From Trebouxia sp. TZW2008 (Eukaryota > Chlorophyta > Trebouxiophyceae > Trebouxiales > Trebouxiaceae): a DNA stretch of 31,640 bases. Position numbers and translations under genes: made by a program. This document shows positions 1 to 11,700 of this stretch, one piece after another (position 1 is the stretch's first letter; every line of letters begins with the position of its first letter). The notes under the pieces are model-generated. The model was not told the DNA's origin. It was given only the letters and a program-made list of their open reading frames with translations, and did not search any database. Location of the stretch: NCBI GenBank assembly GCA_002118135.1, contig BDIU01000433.1:1-31640 (forward strand), read 5' to 3'.

Positions 1-190
1 GTTATCAGGCACTCAGGCCAAGGGTAAACCCAGAGATACTTGGCAGTCAACTGTGTACAAGGATCGCTCTGCCCTTCATGTCCAGTATAATCGGTTTAGG
101 TTAGCACATGATTGAACTGATTGGGGACAGATGAACGCCTCTGTGCGTACCTAGTTGGGCCTGCTGAGCCTGCCTAGCCCACATTTATCA

Positions 191-253
191 CGAACGAACG
201 AACGAACGAACGAACGAACGAACGAACGAACGAACGAACGAACGAACGAACGA
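191..253. repeat. (CGAA)n microsatellite
   Basis: About 15 consecutive near-perfect CGAA units, followed by two TGAA variants. It lies immediately before the 210-bp satellite array and marks its left edge. Reading it as protein gives a meaningless Thr-Asn-Glu-Arg repeat, so it is treated as non-coding. Confidence 0.97.
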
Positions 254-264
254 ATGAATGACAG

Positions 265-3200
265 GGTTGTTAGGTGTCAACATGTTGCACTAGTGCTCAG
301 CAGTAGAGGCAAGCTCACTATGTCATTCATAGGGTTTGGCAATGGCTTGTCTGCAGTTGACCCTACACTGTCTGACAACAGTAGACAGGGTCTTTGCCAA
401 ACTTTGTTGCTGGCACAGTAAGAGAGGGCTCAACGCAAGCTGCTTGGCCACCCAGCAGAGCAAAACGCAAAAGCTTAGCAGATGTCAGTTGGTAGCATGG
501 TATGTCAGCAGCAGCAGCATGCACAATATGTCAGCAACAGAGCTTGGCATATGTGATGGCTGCTGTTGACCCCACAATGCCTGACAACAAAAAGCAAATC
601 CTTTGCCAGAATCTGTTGCTGGGACAGAGAGAGCTTTGAATGCAAGGTGCTTGTCAACTTTGCAGAGGTTCAAGGCTGCAGAGCATTTTGCAGGTGTCAG
701 TTGGTTGCATGAAGCGTTTGAAGCAGAGACAAGCTCACTGTGACAGCAACAGAGATTGGCATAGGACAAGCTGGCTGTTGACCCCACAGTGCGTGACAAC
801 ATTAAGCAGGTCCTTTGCCAAAATGTGTTGCCGGGACAAAGAAAGGTTTCAGTGCAAGGTGCTTCTCAACTCTGTAATAGCATACATCTTGCACAAGCTT
901 GTCAGGCATCAGTCTGTTGCCTGAGTGTTTTGCAGCACATTTTCCTTGTGCCAGCAACAGAGATTGGCATAGGATAAGCTGGCTGTTGATTCGTCACTGC
1001 TGGACAACAATGAACATGCGTTCTGCCAAAAGTTGCTGCTGATGTAGCAAGAAGGCTTAAGGCAAGGCGCCTGTCAGCTCTGTACAGCTGTAACAATGCG
1101 AAAGCTTAGCAGGCGTCAACTGACTGCATGAAGCGTCAACAGCAGAGACAAGCTCTCTGTGACAGCAACAGAGTTTGGCAAATGATGTGCCTGCAGTTGA
1201 CCCCCACACTGCGTGACAGCAGAAGGCAGGTCCTTTGCCTCTGTTGCTGATACAGTGAGAGGCCTTGATGCAAGGCGCCTGTCAGCTCTGTACAGCTTCA
1301 CCAGCTTCACCAATGCAAACTTTGTTAGGGGTCAACTGATTGCATGAAGTGTCAGCAGTAGAGACAAGGTCACTGTGACAGCAACAGAGTTTGACAGATG
1401 ATGTTGTTGTTGTCCGCTCATTATTGCGTGACAACAGCAGACATGTCTTTGCCAAACTCTGTTGCTGGCGCAATGCCTCAATGCAAGTTGCTTGTCATCT
1501 CTGTAGAGCTTCATCATTGCAAAAGGCTGTCAGGTGTCATTTGTGTGAGTGCTCTGCAGCAGACACAAGCTACTTGTGTCCTCAAACAGATTTGGGCAAA
1601 TGACAGCTTGCTGTTGACCCACAGTGCGTGACAACAGCGAGCAGGTCCATTGCCAAAGTCTTGCTGGCACCGAGATAGGTTTCAGTTCAAGGTGCTTGTC
1701 AATTCTGCAGGGCCCAGTCGCTGCGCAAGCTCATCAGGCGTCAATCTGTTGCACAAGAGTCCAGCAGCAGAAACAAGCTCACAGCATCTGTAACAGAGTT
1801 TGGTATGTGACATGGCTGTTGTCGAAGACTCACTGCTGAGCAATAGCAGACATGTCTTTGCCGTAACCTGATGCTGGCACACCCACAGGTCTTGATGCAA
1901 GGTGCTTGTCAACTCTGCTGAGCAGACACAGTGCTTGTATCTTTTGTTGAGCATACGGGCAAGCACTTAACGCCTGCAATGCTGCGGAAGCACAGCAGCT
2001 GTCAAGTGCCTGCAAGAATACCCAAAGGAAGATACAAGCTTCACTGTGTTGGAACAGGGTTTGGCATACGACATGGCTGCTGTTGACCCTGTTTTGTGTG
2101 ACACATCTGATTTGCCTAAGTCTGTTGCTCATGCAATACAAGGTGTCAATGCAGGGTGCTGGTCAAGTCTGCAGAGCTCAAATGCTGCGCAAGCTTGCCA
2201 GGCATCAGCATGTTCCATGCGTGCTCAGCAGCAGAGACAAGCCCATTGTCTCATCAACAGAGCTTGGCAAATGATGAGTCTGCTATTCCCTCCACACTGC
2301 CTGACAATAGCAGGCATGTCTTTTGCCAAACTCTGTTGCTGGTACAGGGAGTGGTCTGAATGCAAGGTGCTTGTCGATTCAGCAGAGCTTCAACGCTGTA
2401 GACGCTGATCAGATGTCAAGTTGTTGCACAAGTGCTCAGCAGCAGAGACAATGTGGCAGTAACAGCGTTCGGGGACATGGCTGTTGTTAACTCAAGACTG
2501 CTGGACATTGGACAACTGGACATCAGCAGATATGTCATTTGCCAGACTCTATAGTTTGGCAAATGATATGTACACTACTGCCGCCACACCGCCTAACACT
2601 AGTCTGCCTGGCATTTGCCAAGTTCTGTTGGTTGCATGCGTGCTCAGCAGCAGAGACAAGTACACTGTGCCGGAAACAGAGCATCAGTTGGCATGTGACA
2701 TGGCTGTTGTTGACCCCACACTGGGTGACATTTCTGCTGTTGTCTCTGCCAAACTCTGTTGCTGGCACAGTTGCAAGGCCTTCATGCAAGAAGCTTAGCA
2801 ACTGTCAACTTAGCAGAGACTCAGCGCCGTGCAAGCTCAATAGATATGAGTTGGTTGCATGCATGACTTGCAGCACAGAGCAGGTCGCTGCGCCATGTAA
2901 TGACAGGATGTGTCAGCTGTTGAGCCAACACCGCTGGACAGCAGCAGGCATGTCTTTGCCACATTTGTTGGTGGTGTAGCAAGCGAGTGTCACTGCAAAG
3001 GTGCTTGTCATCACTGTAGACAATCACCATTGCAGAAGCTTGTCAGATGTCACTTTGTGGCCTGAGTGCTTTGCAGCACAGACAAGGACACTGCGCCAAC
3101 AACAAGCTCATCACAAGACATGTCTAGTGGTAATTCCCCACTGTCTTGCTATAGCAAGCATGTAATGTGCCAAAATCTGCTGTTGACAAAATAAGAGGCC

Positions 3201-3600
3201 TTGATGCAAGGTGCTTAGTAAATGCTGCAGGGCATAAATGAAGCAGAAGCTTAGCGCGCATGCTCAGCAACAGAAACAAGCTCACTGAGCCAGCAGCAAT
3301 GGTTGGTGAATGTGATGTTTGCTACTGAGGCCAGGCTGCCGCACAACAGCAGCCTCTTCATTCACCAACAGCTGTTGCCGGCACATGAGAGGACTCAACG
3401 CAATGCAAGCACCAGCTTTGCAGAAGTTTGTCGCCGCCAAATCTTGTCAAGCATCAACACATCCTTTCCGAGACTCTGTTGGCTTTGAAGCGAGAGGTCT
3501 TCTTACAGTCCTTTGCAGCTCTGTACAGCTTGACCATTGCAAGAAGGTGGCCACAGCTCATCACATGCAGCAGCAGTGAGACTTCACAGCTGCTGAAGCT
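265..3600. repeat. Tandem satellite array, ~210-bp monomer, ~15-16 copies
   Basis: The landmark TTTGCCAAACTCTGTTGCTG, with variants, recurs near 392, 600, 815, 1020, 1230, 1446, 1650, 1856, 2110, 2322, 2540, 2745, 2955 and 3168, a spacing mostly of 204-216 bp. A degenerate further copy follows to about 3600. Other shared blocks in order are GCAAGGTGCTTGTCAACTCT, AAGCTTGTCAGGTGTCAGTT, and CAGCAGAGACAAGCTCACTG. The last is followed by CAGCAACAGAGTTTGGCA, the inverse complement of the landmark. Monomers are diverged, with point changes and small indels, so the array is old rather than freshly amplified. Small open frames occur but shift between monomers, and none is conserved from copy to copy, so no coding function is supported. 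Confidence 0.93.
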
Positions 3601-5298
3601 CTCTCGAGGCGCTCAGCTCAACACTTTGTAGCTCGTGGCATCTTCAGACAATGCTTGCAGCTCAACATGTGATCCTTATGGTGCATCAAACTTTCTTGCA
3701 GTTCAACATGTTGTGTGTGACACTGTCAATAGAGGGGCAGTCTGTGATAGATCTGTGATAGAGGGGTCAGAAGGCCGGAACATTCATCTTGTGGCGTCAA
3801 GTGAACGCAATTGATGATGATGGATTGTGCTGACCAGGAAAGCATGCAGTCAGTAAGGTGCTCTCAGCAGATGCTGCTTTCTCAGTTTTGTTCCCTTTGT
3901 GCTTTCATGCAAGGCAATGCAAATCAAGCTGGTATGAAAGGTCCAGAGACTGGTTTCAAGCATGACTGGCAGAACCAGTGTAAATGTAGGTCAGGATGCA
4001 CAGCGCTGTCAACTTTGTTGCTTGGTGTTGCCGTGCTGTGAAGGCGCTGTCAGCAGTGTTGGTATCTAGATACGTATCTGGTCATCACAACAGTACTTCG
4101 TGCTGAAATAGCTGTGACCATTTCCCACATGTCCTGTGATGTTGCACCACATAACGAGCTACATTGAGATCAAGTTTGTGACAAATCCATCTGTCTGCAT
4201 GATTAGTGGCATCCTGTTTACTGGCTCAGTGTACTGGAAGCAGACTCCCAAGACTGCACATGACATCCTATTCAAGAACATGTCCTTCGCTTTGCATGCT
4301 GTTGATCAGGCGTCACAAGCAATGCCACGTTTGTGTGAGAGTGTCGCGGTTGCTCGTGCTGTTGTACAGTCAGCCTCTTTGCTCCAGGATTGGCCTCATG
4401 GCGTATTGCTCACAATTAAGAGGCATTGGCTGCAGATGCCACGCAAGCTGCTGTTCTACGAAATCTCGCTCGGAACAATTTTCTGTAAAGTGTTTTGTTG
4501 TTGATGGCAGAGGAGCTGTGAAATGAACACTTGCACATGCGCAATTGCCAGCCGCAGCCTGCAAGTTCCGCTTGTTAATGAGTTACTGTGACTGTTTGGT
4601 GTGCGCCATCTTCAATGTGATGGCCACGAGAGGTTGACACTGCCGGTTCATGATGTGTGAATCATGATGCATGCCCTGGACACTTCAAATCTTGTGCAGG
4701 AGGAGGCACATTGATTGTGCATGTCAACAATGCTAAACCTGGCAGACACGAGGAAGCAGCAGCACAACATTTTCTGATTCAAACGTCAAAGTTGATCCAA
4801 ATGACTTAGCTTGGCGACCAACCCTGTGCAGCCCATGCCATTTCTTCGACACAGTCCTGAGCGTGCGGCAATGATGATCTAGCACACTGCAATGCAGTCG
4901 AAACACAGGCTCTGCAAACCGCATCAGCTTTGCAAAGACGGCCATGCCCAGAACCAGTGTTGATCATGGTCTGATATGCCACAAACAAGCGTACTTTGCT
5001 TGCTGGCCTGCATGTATTGTCCTAGGCTTCCTGTCGATGCAATCATGATTGCACAGCAGACACTGGTTCCTGACTGATATCAATTGCTGTTTGGAAAGAC
5101 ACAGTTGCTGCTCAGAGTGGAGCAAGGCTTTGCTCAACTCACACTTTAGACTAAGTCTTCCTTTGCTGCCAATCATGGCTTATTCCAGACGATCATTGTA
5201 TGCCAAAGAAAGCTGCTGCGCATTCTGGTTGGGAGCAGCACATCTGCGGTGTGAGCTTTGAGTGTGGACCATCGGATCATCATGGCCGATGCACGTCT
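3601..5298. other. Gene-poor interval between satellite and gamma-CA
   Basis: No recognisable exon, RNA gene or transposon was found on either strand. Minor features are a duplicated GCAGCTCAACATGT-like block near 3657 and 3696, and a short direct repeat TCTGTGATAGA near 3750-3770. The longest open frame (4136-4504, +) resembles no family I know and is not called. The right end should contain the 3' untranslated region of the minus-strand carbonic anhydrase gene. Confidence 0.6.
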
Positions 5299-8128
5299 CT
5301 ATGTGCTTTCTGCAACATGCTTGATCTCTCGCGTGATAGGGTCTCTCTCAATGCCCAGGTGAGAATCGTAATCTGGATCTCTTTGGATTCTGTCCTCGCG
5401 AGCCTCTTTGTCAATCTGCAGTGCGACACACACATTTGTGTCCAGTTCTGCCATTGCACATGCTGTAGCCACATGTTGTGCCGTCAGCTCTGTAAATGAT
5501 GCCTGGGTGCTTTGTAGTAGCATGCAACATGACCTGAACAGATGAACTCAAATGCATGCAATATATGGCAAGCAATGCTAAAGCCAAGCTACAAAACATG
5601 TATAGACTCTCGAAGACCCTTGTGAGAACATAATATGTGTTGCAGCAGCAACATTGAAAACGCTTCGCGAACACCTCATCTGAGACACTGTACAGCTTAG
5701 CTTCATACATCCAAACAGACAGCCTTGGTGTATGCAGCAGAGCTGTTGAATGTTCACTCGCTGGATCAATTGATCCCATAGAATCAGGCAGACAGGTTTG
5801 CAAGACGGCTGCTGCCCTGACCTGAATCTCCTCAGGCGTCTTGGCATTCTCAGCAGCATGTATCCTTGCCAAAGCGCTGTAATTGACCGCACTCTGCAGG
5901 ATGAAGTCAGCTTCTTCAGGGTCTAGGGCTCTCAGCTTCTTGGCTGGGTTGCCGGCCCAAATCTCCCCTGTTGGGACTGTTGTGTTGGGCGCCACAAGAC
6001 TGCCTGCTGCTACCATGGCACCTTTCTGGACCTGCAGGACTAATGTGATCAGCAAGTTCATAATGCTATGTTAACAACCTTGTGATGGGTGGACAGCTGC
6101 TTGATAACGTGTTGAACTTGTACATTGTCCGAGGCCTGCAAGAAGACTGTCCAAATTGCTGATCATCTGAACACCCATGTGCTGAAGACATGGGAGTGTC
6201 CTGCTGTGTGTCAGCTATTCATGTGACTAACAGATTGCGTACAGGAGTCACGAGCGCTGTTTGCTGACCCCTCATGTACAAAGAGCATTTTCTATCAACA
6301 AGCGTCCAGATGCCGGCACTGAGGTGCCTGGAAGTAAGCAGCAGGCACTTTACTTTTTTTTTCCCCTCCAATACAGCTGGTCAGTCAACACATTCAGCAT
6401 GTGTGCATGACATGGCTAGGGCAGCAAGAGTGCACGAACCATAAGCATAAGCAAATGATAGGGCTTGTGCACGGCCAAACCCACCATAGCAGTCCCGTGA
6501 CACTGTTACACCCAGCTCATTCTGTTGTTCCGGCATGTGTTACAAGCAGATCTATCAGTGCCAGCCTGGCTGTGTTTACGCTGCAAGCACTGAGGTAATG
6601 CAAGACAAGACTGAGACTGCATCTATTGCATGCAGAGAGGACCTGGTGGCGAAGTGATGCAGCATGGCAAGGAGAGTCTATGGACAATGTGCAATTCCTC
6701 GGCTAGTCCATCAAGTGGAGAGCCTGAATGAGGAGCTGAAGAGTGGTCATAGACTTGCAACCTGCCACCACCAACCTTGCTGCGTCCTGTCTGCTGGGCA
6801 TGCACGCAATGTGCAAGACGTAAAAAAGACCAGAACACGTAAAACAGGCTGACTTTGTGCTGGACAGGACGGCTTTGCACATAGTTGTTTGAAGGCAGTG
6901 TATGCCTTCTGTATGCACCTAGCAGGGGTTTGACAGCATGGTGGAACCTCGCTAGCAAGCATGCAAATGGGGTAATGCATAAAAGAGACTGTACCGTAAC
7001 GCCATCTAGCAGAGTCGCCTTCATGCCGACAAGGCTGCTGTCCTCAATGGTACACGCATGTATGGTGGAAGAGTGTCCTGCATCAAGCATATTTGTGTGT
7101 GCATCACGGTCACATACATTTGCAGGAAGCAACAGGCACTACACTGCTTGTACTTTTATCATGACCAGACAGTAGAAGAGTGCCCTACATCAAGCAAACT
7201 GAGGTGTGCTTGGCACTTTTGTATACTGCAAAGCTGGCTGCTGCACCTGCCAAGAGGCTGTGAAGAGATCAGGGGTGCAGTGTCCAAGTTTTGCGCCAGA
7301 CAAAGAGCAGTGCAGCGTCTGGTTGTTTGCATGACATCGCTACTGCCAGTGAACATGCAGCATCCTTTGCACTGTTATGCTATGCTGTGTATGCTTGACA
7401 GCTAAGCAAGGGCAACTTGACAAAATTGCACATGCATGCATATTTCAAGAGGCTTTGGGGCAATCCTACCTATTGTGACGTTGTTGCCAATGATTGTTGG
7501 CAAGGCTCTATCCTGTGCATTGTGCTTTGCAACATGTACCACAACATTGTCCTGAATGTTGCTGTTCTCTCCAATTTTGATGCTGTTCACGTCCCCTGCA
7601 AATGCAAGCCTGTGACAAACATAGCAGGAGCCATACCAAGCAGCATCTCCAGTGCATCAGGGCATGTGAACGCCAACTGCATGCAGACATAGCAAGCATG
7701 CAAGGCTACATATGGAGTTGGTGACCCAGTGAGCTGATCAACTTGGCCTACCTCGCAATACGGCGCCATACCACACAGATGAGCTCTTGCCAAGCGAGAC
7801 ATCACCAATCATAGAAGAATTGGGTGCAACAAAGATGTCCTCAGCTAGCTGCGGCCTCTTGCTAGCATATGCTTGCAGTGTCTGGTGTTTTGACACTGCA
7901 GGTGCATGTCAGGGACAGCCTCAGCTGTTTTATGTTGCAAACATGCCCCTCGATGTCAATGCAGCAGGCATTCAGCAGGCATTCAGCAGACATTGAATCC
8001 GAGCAGAAGTGAGTCTTACATGTCTCTCTGTATGCATATCTGCCTTGCATGGCTGCTCCCATACTGTCGATGGCCTGCCCGGCGGTCCGAATGGCAGTGC
8101 CAAGGCTTTTGATGATCGCCACCGCCAT
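5299..8128 (-). CDS. Mitochondrial-type gamma carbonic anhydrase (complex I gamma-CA subunit)
   Basis: Six exons on the minus strand: 8128-8020, 7895-7752, 7595-7470, 7077-6995, 6031-5822 and 5415-5299. All introns are GT..AG, the phases fit, and the total is 789 nt (262 aa). The N-terminal segment ([13 protein letters not shown]..., then YRETLSKHQTL) is the signature of plant/algal gamma-CAs. Left-handed beta-helix hexapeptide turns follow ([29 protein letters not shown]). The zinc ligands are His105, His128 and His133, with the 23 and 5 spacing seen in active plant gamma-CA1/2. Arg84, Asp86 and Gln99 match the conserved catalytic neighbours. In plants these proteins form the trimeric matrix-exposed domain of respiratory complex I and are thought to handle CO2/bicarbonate; that role is inferred here by family. 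The C-terminal helix region ([20 protein letters not shown]) and the final exon ([12 protein letters not shown]) are also typical. The ORF reading through the donor after residue 223 (EEIQ) is intronic. The ATG at 8128 gives the usual family start. Confidence 0.95.
7170..7198 (-). repeat. Echo of gamma-CA exon 4 acceptor region
   Basis: Read on the minus strand, this block resembles the real intron 3/exon 4 junction at about 7090-7063: both have GCTTGATG, then CAG or TAG, then a GACACTCTTCC-like stretch. It lies about 110 bp upstream in the same intron. The copy keeps an AG but diverges within about 15 nt of exon sequence, so it looks like a decayed tandem duplicate and not an exon. Confidence 0.6.
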
Positions 8129-8703
8129 ATTGAACGCAGATCCTTGCGCCGGTCACAACGCTTTGCTGTTATCTGCCTGATTCGTCCTGACAGAGAAAGC
8201 GTTGATGCTGTGTACTGTGGCGTTCAACAAACATAATTGCGGCTCATGCCGTGAACAGGCAATCTGAGTGTCAATCGAGCTTTCTTCGGTGTCAGTGCTG
8301 TCGGTATGATCCGTCTGACATGTATCGCAAGGGTAATGTGCTGCTTTTGTCAATTGTGCATAGTCGATGAACCTCATTTGCTGCCGCAATAAATTTGCAC
8401 AATTAATGAAAACGGAATACAATTTTGCAAGCGAGCTAGGAAAGTCAGGAAGGCGCTCAGTGCGTAGCGCTCAGTGATCTTGTACGCATCACACTAGTTT
8501 CTATCGATCACGTCCGGCCTCGCCCTGATTTACGTTTGCTTGGCGTTGTTGACAGACCTGCGTAACACAGCTTTTGACATCACGTCATAGTCAACTTAGT
8601 TCTGCCACAGTGACAACACCACTTGAACTTGTGGCCATTGCCTGTGGCACTGTCGGGGTCTGTCGCAGAGGGCTAATCCTATCAAGCTCAGGGCAGCATC
8701 ACC
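8129..8703. promoter_or_regulatory. Head-to-head intergenic region, gamma-CA / AP-2 mu
   Basis: These 575 bp separate the divergent start codons of the gamma-CA and AP-2 mu genes. The stretch must hold both 5' untranslated regions and probably a shared or back-to-back promoter. Its CpG content looks higher than in the neighbouring introns. No TATA box or named element can be assigned with confidence. Small open frames are present but not conserved-looking. Confidence 0.6.
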
Positions 8704-11700
8704 ATGGCGTGCGCCTGTGCTGCCCTGTATATGCTGAATCTCAAAGGAGACATCTTGATTCAGAGAACATACAGAGACGATGTCGAGTACGCTCAGCCTT
8801 GCAACTGCTAGCTTCTCTTGCCTGTAGATCGCAGCTGTTTGCTTGCAAATCCTACCTTGGTCCCGTACCAACAACAGCTGCTGGGCCAGCACCTATGCAA
8901 CTTGTCTCAGTCACTCATGAGCTGAGCTAGAATTTGAATGTGCCCCTTAACTTGATCTGCAGGCGCAATCTTGCCACCGCTTTCCGTACACACATCATCA
9001 ACTCACCAAAGGAGACAGAGCATGTATCAACTTCTAGCCCTGTCAGGGTGCTGGGCTCCTGCAGCTTTATGTACATGCGCCACAATGATGTGTACATCCT
9101 AGCAGTCACAAAGAGCAACGCCAATGTCATGCTGACCTTTCAGTTCATGACCCAGGTATGCCCCAACTGTTCAGGATACGCAGAGCATACTCCTGCATCT
9201 TTTGCGGTTTCACCTTTTATGCAGATCATCTGTTTGTCTGATGCGCATGCACTGACTGCAAGCTTGTGTGTTGTGTGTGCTTCAGCCTTTTGGTGTCATT
9301 TTTTGGCTTCTGTTGCAGATTGTAGCTTTGTTCAAGAACTACTTTGGCGGAGAATTCAGTGAACAGAGCATCAAAAGCAATTTTGTGCTTATCTACGAGT
9401 TGCTCGATGAGATTCTAGATTTCGGCTATCCTCAGGTACATGCCAGCTTGCAGCTGCCAGCCCAGTAGCTATAGCAGTCTAGCTGTTACCACACCACAAG
9501 ACTGTTGCTGCCCTTCTCATCATCAGGCATCAATGACTCTGCATGGCTCCAATTGCAAAGTTCTGTTGCGTCCCAGCCAAAAGTGCAGTTGCTTGCACAG
9601 CATACTGACTTCAACTGCTGTCAATGTGATTGGGTTCTGATGCTTGCTTGCTCAGCATGCTGACCACTGCTGCTGCCAATGTGCTAGGTTGTTGACGCCA
9701 ACATCTTGAAGCAGTACATCTTTCAGAAGGGCTTCATCACAGAGTCTGCCAAGCTGAAGAGAGAACAGGAAGCTGCCAGCTCCACACTGCAGGTACCATT
9801 GCCTCTGTCTTGATCAGCAAATGGTCAACATGCAATGCAGTCACCATTGCTGCGGCACAGAGGAACACAGACTGCTCTGCATCTAGCTGTTGCAATCTTT
9901 GGCTGATCAAGTCAGACTGATCCGGTCCATCTCTGCTGACTGCAATAGTCACATACCTTCCAAAATCTGGCTTGCAGAGCGCTCACATATACAGCTTAAT
10001 GGCAGTCGGGCAGCATCTGAAATGTGTTTGACAACATGTGTCACATGACAGCATGTCAAATGTGCTGCATCATGCAGGTGACTGGTGCTGTGGGCTGGAG
10101 GAAAGACAACCTGCGCTACAAGAAGAACGAGGTGTTCCTGGACATCGTTGAGCAGGTGTGTGCATGTCCATAGGCAGTACATGCTTGAGACAGACCTCAC
10201 TTGAGGGACCCTTGCTGCTGGACTATGTCATCAGCCATCAGCGTTGTCATCAGCAGCAGCAGCAGCATCATCATCATTTACGCGCTTGCTAACAAGGCTC
10301 CAGGACCTCAAGGGATGCATACAGCAGCAGTGAAGCGCCTCCCACAAGGACTTCTGTCCACAACTGTTTTATACCATGACAGTCTGGCGCCCTTGATGCC
10401 TTGCATTCAGTCATTGTGCAACGGCTGTGAGGCGCTGTCTGGCTGTTTGTAAGCACAGCCTTGTCAGCAAAGCCAAACAAAATAGCAGTCTGCTTAACAG
10501 CACAGACATCCAGGAGGTTGTGACGCTGTACCTTGGCTATTTCAGCGCCAAAGTCAGCATAAGTAATCAAGCATAGCAGCAGATCTGCTGCCTCTGCAGC
10601 AGCATAGCTATGCTGACTATGAAGTCAGTAGAGTCTTTTGACAGCCAGACTCAAGTACGCAGACAGTTGTCTATGCAACAGCAGCTGCAATCCAGATGTC
10701 AACAGGCACAATGGCATATCAGCAGGCAGATTCAGCAAGTTTGAACCTTCTCGCATGGGCAGCAGCTTATCCCATTGAAGCTTAGGCTGCCTGGAACAGT
10801 TTTTGGGGAGCAGCTGCACAAGCTCAGATATAGCCTGTCCCAGCTAAACTCTTCTCGAAACAAGATCTGTGCACAGACAGCAGGTCAAGACATGCATTTC
10901 AGAGACTGATGCCTGGTTTGGCTTTGACGTGCAGGTCAACATGCTGATGAGCAACAAGGGTACCGTGCTGCGGTGTGATGTAAATGGCAAGATTGTGATG
11001 AAGGTGTTCTTGAGTGGCATGCCTGATGTCAAGCTTGGATTGAACGACAAGCTGGAGGTATCACTGCTGTCACTGCAGTCTGCTGCACAAGCATTTTGGG
11101 TCTTGTGATGTCAAAGCATATATGGTATCTACCTCCTGGGCAACAGACTGATGACTTGCTTTCTTGTCTCCGATTCTATGCACACGGTCGTTGCGCACCA
11201 CTCGCACTCTGCTTCTGCTTGCAAGCTGTTGACCAACAGCAATGAATTTGTCCGAGATGCCAGATAGTCCTTGTAGCTCTGGCAACTTGTGACTTTGGCT
11301 GCATGAACAACAGGAATGAAAGCAATTAGCCGAGATGCCAGATGGTCCTTGTAGCTCTGACAACTTGTGACTTGGGCTGCATGCATCATGGCTACCCAAC
11401 AGAAGACACACAGCAACAGAAAGTATTTGAACATTTCCATCTTGTTTGTGCTTGTAACAGCTTGCACCTTTGCTGATCTCAGCTGCTTGGACACTGTAGC
11501 TGTTGCTGTCTGTACTAATGGTCTAATTTGCAGCCTCATGTCTTCATCTGTGTATATACATCAGGTACTGGATGTCTCGTACTTGTTTGCAGGATGTGAC
11601 ATTCCACCAATGTGTCAACCTGGGCCGTTTCAACACTGAGAAGGTGGTCAGCTTTGTTCCACCAGATGGCGAGTTTGAGCTGATGAAGTACCGCTGCCAG

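Noticed and set aside
155..421. Open frame across the CGAA array and first satellite monomer
   Set aside because: A tetranucleotide repeat read in any frame gives a Thr-Asn-Glu-Arg-type run, and no monomer conserves the rest.
265..3600. CRISPR-like regular repeat spacing
   Set aside because: The whole ~210-bp unit is repeated, with no unique spacers, in a eukaryotic setting.
4136..4504. 122-codon frame in the gene-poor interval
   Set aside because: No family resemblance, no splice-supported extension and unremarkable composition, so likely chance.
5411..5821. Extension of the gamma-CA frame past residue 223
   Set aside because: It reads into intron sequence. The GT donor at 5821-5820 and the next exon (5415-5299) restore the known family C-terminus.
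7630..7660. Possible echo of gamma-CA exon 2 (GCTTGGTATGGC)
   Set aside because: Only about 12-15 bp agree with the real GTGTGGTATGGCGCC region, too short to claim.
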